The position numbers and the translations under genes are program-made. The notes beneath the pieces are model-generated. The model saw only the letters and a list, made by a program, of their open reading frames with translations, ran no database searches and had not been told where the DNA came from. Positions 56,001-62,000 of a stretch of 64,000 bases of DNA are shown one piece after another. Where the stretch lies: positions 10,294-74,293 of the forward strand of contig JTDE01000444.1 of NCBI GenBank assembly GCA_014338405.1, read 5' to 3'. The stretch comes from Paragonimus skrjabini miyazakii. Its lineage: Eukaryota > Platyhelminthes > Trematoda > Plagiorchiida > Troglotrematidae. Every line of letters starts with the position of its first letter. Position 1 is the stretch's first letter.

Positions 56001-59000
56001 CACTACTCTGAGTTGTGTAATTGGAATGATATATTCTCCTTGACGTATTTGTATGTCTTCTATTTTTGTGTGCTTGATTCGTGTTTTCTTTTGATGATTC
56101 TGTTTTGTTGTGACCACCTGTACCACCTGATTCTCGTGATTGAAAGTGTGCTTATATATGAATTTGACTATAGCTTAATGTTATCTCAGTACAGCGCAAT
56201 TTGGCTGTATAAACTTTAATTTCACATTATTAAATATGTGTACTCGTGAAAAACTGCTATTAGGACGAGTATCACATTCCCCCCCACACATGCTGTCCCT
56301 TGGATTAATCTGTTGGTGGGCTGCTTAATGAATGTCTATGTTTTTAGAACTTTTCAATCTAGCAGTGAAAACTGTTTACCGCTTGTGTTTCAAACTACGA
56401 TACTACTTTGAACTCGCGCGTCTTCGCCGTGATGAGCGCCTAGAAGTGGTATAACAAAGAATGTGCGTTTAAAATAATGTCACTGATTTTATTTTTCTTT
56501 CACTTCCATATGACGGTTTGCTTTTCCTGTGTGATGGTTCATATTTCCTGTTGCTGTTTTCTTCTGATTGGCTGTAATGTATTTTCCTACTGCATCGTCA
56601 AAAAATCGATAACTCGGGTAATCCTTTACGCTAATATTGCCTATTCTAGCTTGTTGAGGATGACTGGGCCTTTGCAGATGCCGGCGATCAGGCAAGCTCT
56701 GTATCAGTCAAAGGTTCGAACAACGCCAAATGCCAACCAAACACAGATATAGTATGGCCCGTGGATGCAGTTCTGCCGGGATCTGTGGGAAAGGATGCAC
56801 CAGATTTACAGTCGCCCACTCGAATGGCTTTGGATAAACAAATACTGCAATTGAATGATCTTTTACGTTTGTACACACTGACTCGGGCTCGTCTTCGCCT
56901 TGCACAAGTCTGTTGGGAACAAGGTATGCTACGAGCCGGGCCTGTTAGCCCGATGGAAACAGTTCACAGCTTGCTCTCCTTAGCATTATACGATGTGAGT
57001 TCTCTAATACAGACCACGACCCTCTATCTATTGACTGTGTCTGTGTGCTCTGCTACGTCATTTGTCGATGGTTTTGCTTGGACTCAGTTATCACACCAAG
57101 AACACTTCTTTCGAGTCAAGAGTTTCCTCTCTCGCTGCGATACTAAGACAACCGATTTAAGATAATGCTACTTCATTACTGTGGAATCAACTGTAGAAAA
57201 TGTGAATTTTGTTACACGCTGGTATGCCCTAGAAATGTGACCTTAGCAGGGTGTCTCCACTTGATTTCAGACGTGACCGATATAATAGTGTACTTTTATT
57301 ATTGCTTCTGTTCGCGAACTTGTCATAATTGGTGGAGGTATTTCAGGCATATCGAACCTTCTGGATACGGAGGCGCGTGTTGGCTCCATCTAATGGTATA
57401 AAATATGTGACACTTCAGACTCCAGCTATTAATTTCTGATTTGTTCTAATCACCCGTTTATGCTCACATTTTGTTACTGGAAACCTCCTGTTTCTGACAC
57501 TATTCACGAGGGTTTTGCAGTGTCTATCACCAACTTATTCTGGTTCACTTGCAATGAATCCGGCATATGTTAAAATGTTTCGTCCGTTACAACATATTCA
57601 ACTTAGCATTCTTCATGTTCATATGGCTGAAGCAGGTCAGACAACCTTGAAGGGCATCGATCTCATTGTATGCGTGAATATTGTCGAGCCTTGATCATGT
57701 TCAACACTTGCCACGTACATATCCGGCCTTGAGACTGTTTGTGTCTGACTGTTGTTCGATCTACACCAACGTTTCGGTAACACTTGAACGGACCAACTAA
57801 ATCTGTCGTGCACTACCGATACAACTGGTTCTCGAAGTGATCCGGCAAACTAATATCGCAAAGGTTCTACAATGCATGTGCTCTTAAACCCTGAGAAGCA
57901 GATCAATGTTTGTAACATCGGCGGTTGTGTCGGTTATCGTTCTACTCTCCACTAATCACTAGGACATGGCCGTACGTACGAATATTGGTATTGTCTTCAG
58001 CTTTATCGACATGGCCTGCTCACCGGACCTTACAAGTGTCTCCACAAATCTTGCGAACTTCGGGACGTTAAATGTGCACAAGACATTGTTCTACTTTGCA
58101 ATGACTAACAGGGAGCTCAGGTCAGAGGCTTCAGTTTGTCCAAATTATTATGACCTTTGTCTCATGTAAGCGCAAGATGTTATTGCATAAATGGCAGAAT
58201 CCCTCTCCTACTGTCATTCTTACTAACGAGCTGTTAGTGGTTATCAGATTGGTCACACACACCTTGGAAATCACATTAACACTATTAGGATGTTTGGTAG
58301 GATCCTAAATCGCATAGTTAACGCTCTGATCGTGTTCGATAACGTACGTTATCTGTGACGCCGGCACAATGCCATACAATGCAGCTGTATAGGAAGGTTT
58401 ATTGTGCAGCTGCAAAACGCGACTCGTTCCCGCAGTGCTTATTTTCGACAACCGGTGCCTCCAATACATCAGTGGTGTAGGATGCGGACACCTTACCAGC
58501 ATGAACGGAATTTATAGGCATGTGTTGGGTATGGACTGCCCGTGTCGACCATTGATTATGACAGTCTGTCAGGTTTCGTAGACCTGTACACGTTTTACAA
58601 GTGCTAACTCACTGTTGCCTCACTATGCCTTGTTTGCGGGCGGTGGGTTACGCTGACAGAAGCCTGATGGACAGCATTTAGTTTGGGATCAGGACATGAA
58701 GGTAGTGACATTAAAGCCCGCTTCATCATTGTGATATTCCCTGTCCTTTGATTAGAGTCCGAAGGACACTGACCACTTTTGGTCATTGATGGTGGCCGCC
58801 ATGGCGAAGGATCGATGGCAGTGGCACACATGTTAATCTACGTGCGTTGACCTGTATTTTCTTCCATTTCTTTCCCTCACATTCCACAACTCATTTTCTC
58901 CTCATCACTTATGACACGTTTGCCATAGCATACAGTCGCTCGTGTTGGCTATATGTTTAGAAGTTCCAACAGCTATCTTGAGTGTTCTCATTTTGGGTGC

Positions 59001-62000
59001 TGTCTTACAGCCAGGGTTCCCAGTGGCTAGTAGGTTTTTCAAGGAATATGTTCATCTGTCTGGTGTTACCTCCTTTTTGAAAAAGATGGAAAAATGACCG
59101 TTTATCGGGCCTGTCTGTTCTGCGGTTTTCTAACTAACTTGGGCTCTTTTATCGCGTTCGGTTTGTTTTCTTGCTTACTTAATCGGGAATGTTATCTACT
59201 TTATTTACACTGGTTTGCGCGTGTAGGAAGCGGTCAAAGTTAGCGAACAGTTTGCGCTCAATTTTACGCCTATTGTGGACGCGGTCGCCTCGCGTTGTGC
59301 CGAGTTGGCTCAACACGCCTCTGTTCATCCGTCTTCTACTGGACCGCAGCGTTCCGTCCAATCGGAATTTTCACAAGTACCCTCTCTCCCCGGCTTGGTC
59401 ACTGTGTCTGCACCCTTATCACACGAGTCTGACTTGGTCGTCCAGTCCTTGCAAACCCTTGCCGGCAGTGCTGGCACACATACCGCCAGCGAAGAGGTGC
59501 TGTCGGGCGCGAGGTGAGCAAAAATGCTTATGTCTAGTTTCAATTGTATGTGAGATACGAGCAGTGTTCGAATGTGAATCTAATTTGAAACTGACTGTCA
59601 CGCGTTATAAATTCATTCACAGAGCTTTGGTTCGAAGGTTTTTATGCTGTGCGTTCCTGAAATCCATTAAATTACTGATAACAACTGACCACAATCTGAC
59701 CAGCGGCCGATTGTATATGACACTCGTTATTTAACACGTAGGCTGGTGGTTCGTTTTTCATTCAATAGGTCCACACAAAGCGGGTCGAACCCTTAGGAGT
59801 TGACTGTGCATGCTTGAGAGCGCGGATTGCAAACCATCAAAATTATTTCAAATCCATATCCTTTTAGTTGTACTGTGTGTTCTTATAGGTAAGTATAGAC
59901 TATGTGATTATTTTTGGTCCTAACGCAAGCCATGGTTCTAGGGATTTGGAGCCAAATGAATAAGAGCTTTCATTTGCGAGATGAAGGTTGTGGTTTCTCT
60001 CTCTCTTTCTGTAGGTGATCGTAAGGTATGTCTTAGATATTTATTATTGGTAAAGCAACACGTGAGGTTTCCAAACCGATCTACAATCTATTATTTGGTC
60101 CTTCCCCTTATGTCACTGATGCACTTGAGGTCTTTATTTCTTTGCTGCGCTGTTGATGGGCCTTATGAAAGTGTCCCTATGACCTATATTAGCTATTCGT
60201 GTTCACTTTTGAGCACCAATCATTATTAGTATCTTTTTATTTGAAGCCCATTCTGATACCAAATACCTCTTTATTTTCAACTTAAACTTGTTAGGAGTCA
60301 GGCTCTGGGAGACCTGTACTGGAGACTGCTTGAGGTTATCCTAAATCGGTTGGATCCTGCTATCCCTTCAGTAATTTGCCAGTCACTCTCTCCGCGTCAA
60401 CATATGACGACAGACGGTGGACACCTGCATCTGCTTGCTTGTCAACGCTTGCTACAGTCCGGTCCGAATCGATTACACTTACCCGAATGGCTTGTCTCTC
60501 GTCTGCTATGCGCCTCTACTCGCACTTGTCGGCCAGCTGGACTGTTGCGCCTCTATCTACAACAAGACCGAATCGTATCAGCGTATGATTTAGTCATGGA
60601 TATGTTGGATGCAGCCACTGGGGTCACCGGAGCCGATCCTTCTGCGTTTGGCTTATTGGTAGGTGCTCAGGATCATCTTTGGTTTTTGCAGTGAAACCCG
60701 CATTGACATGCCTGTGGTTCTGCTCCCATAGGCCTTTAATTTTCAGCTTAGCAGGGCTCAGTTGAGCCGACGTTGGCTATCGAATTTTGACTTACAGGTT
60801 TGCTCTATGACTGCTTTATAACATCCCGTCCTAACTTACACAACTTGAGCTTATTAATTCCGTGTATGATAGAGTCCGTTGTTGTGTGTGCAACGAGTGT
60901 AAACTTAGGTTATCTTCTATCATCACCATCTTACACAGGGCTGTTCCTTTTGCCGAAATCAATTAGACACCTCCATATCCTTACACCCACATTTATGGAG
61001 CCTCTGGTGTTCTGTAAGATGTACCGACACCATTAGGAATCTATGGCATAATGGCGTTTTTGATCTTCCCACCTTTTTTCGCAGACAACTTTGAATAGTT
61101 CGAAATCCTGTACGCCACTGCGTTTACCTGCCACTAATAAACTGGACAACCAGATACTTTGGCTTCCACATAACCTCATTGTTCGTCTGCTGGAGGCGCT
61201 CCGGCTTTTGGCCGATAACTTTCCTGCCTGTAAAACCGTGAGTTCTGGTCATTTATATATCAGTATGGTTTAGACATGTCTTTGTCGTTTGTGGATTTTA
61301 TCTAACGCCTTACCTACTGGTTTCTTGTATAGGTTGTTCTGTTCTGCTAAGCTGTAGGAGACTGCGCGGTTGCGAAATCTTAGTGTTGTATGACAGGCAG
61401 TTTCGTTGTGAGTAGTATACTACTCACAAGTAGCATGTTACCCACAGGCAACGTTCAGGAACAAAAGGGCAAGCTGCGAATGCCAGGAAGACGGAGGACA
61501 AGGAGAGACTATCGAAATAGTGTGTACGCATTCGGCAGTATTTACACCTAGGCGAATGACAATGATGGATGTGAATACATATCTAACTTGCAGATGAGTA
61601 TACGCGTTTGTGGTTTGATTTTTGACATGACCTATACGGGCGTTTGTGCAATAAACGAATTCTCAGGCCAAGCGTCTTTTACGGTCACAACATTAGGAAA
61701 TTTGTGTGGCAATGACTGTTCAAGCGTTGACTACGCATGGTTATCACCATTTAGCTTCAGTACTTGCTCTCTAACCGCTTGTCTTTTATAGTGCTATTTT
61801 GTGTGTAGTAAGTGGCCCTAGTTTTCCACCTTCATCCTCACGCCGTATACACTGGCTCTAACGATCCATGGGGAACCTGCTCACTCGAATGTGCAGGCCT
61901 AGCATTTTAATAGGTTGGGTAGGTTAACCGTCGGCTTGCTATCGTTTTATTTCTTCGGATCTGGTAATTTATGAGAACTGTAAACAAAAGTTGAGAAGGC

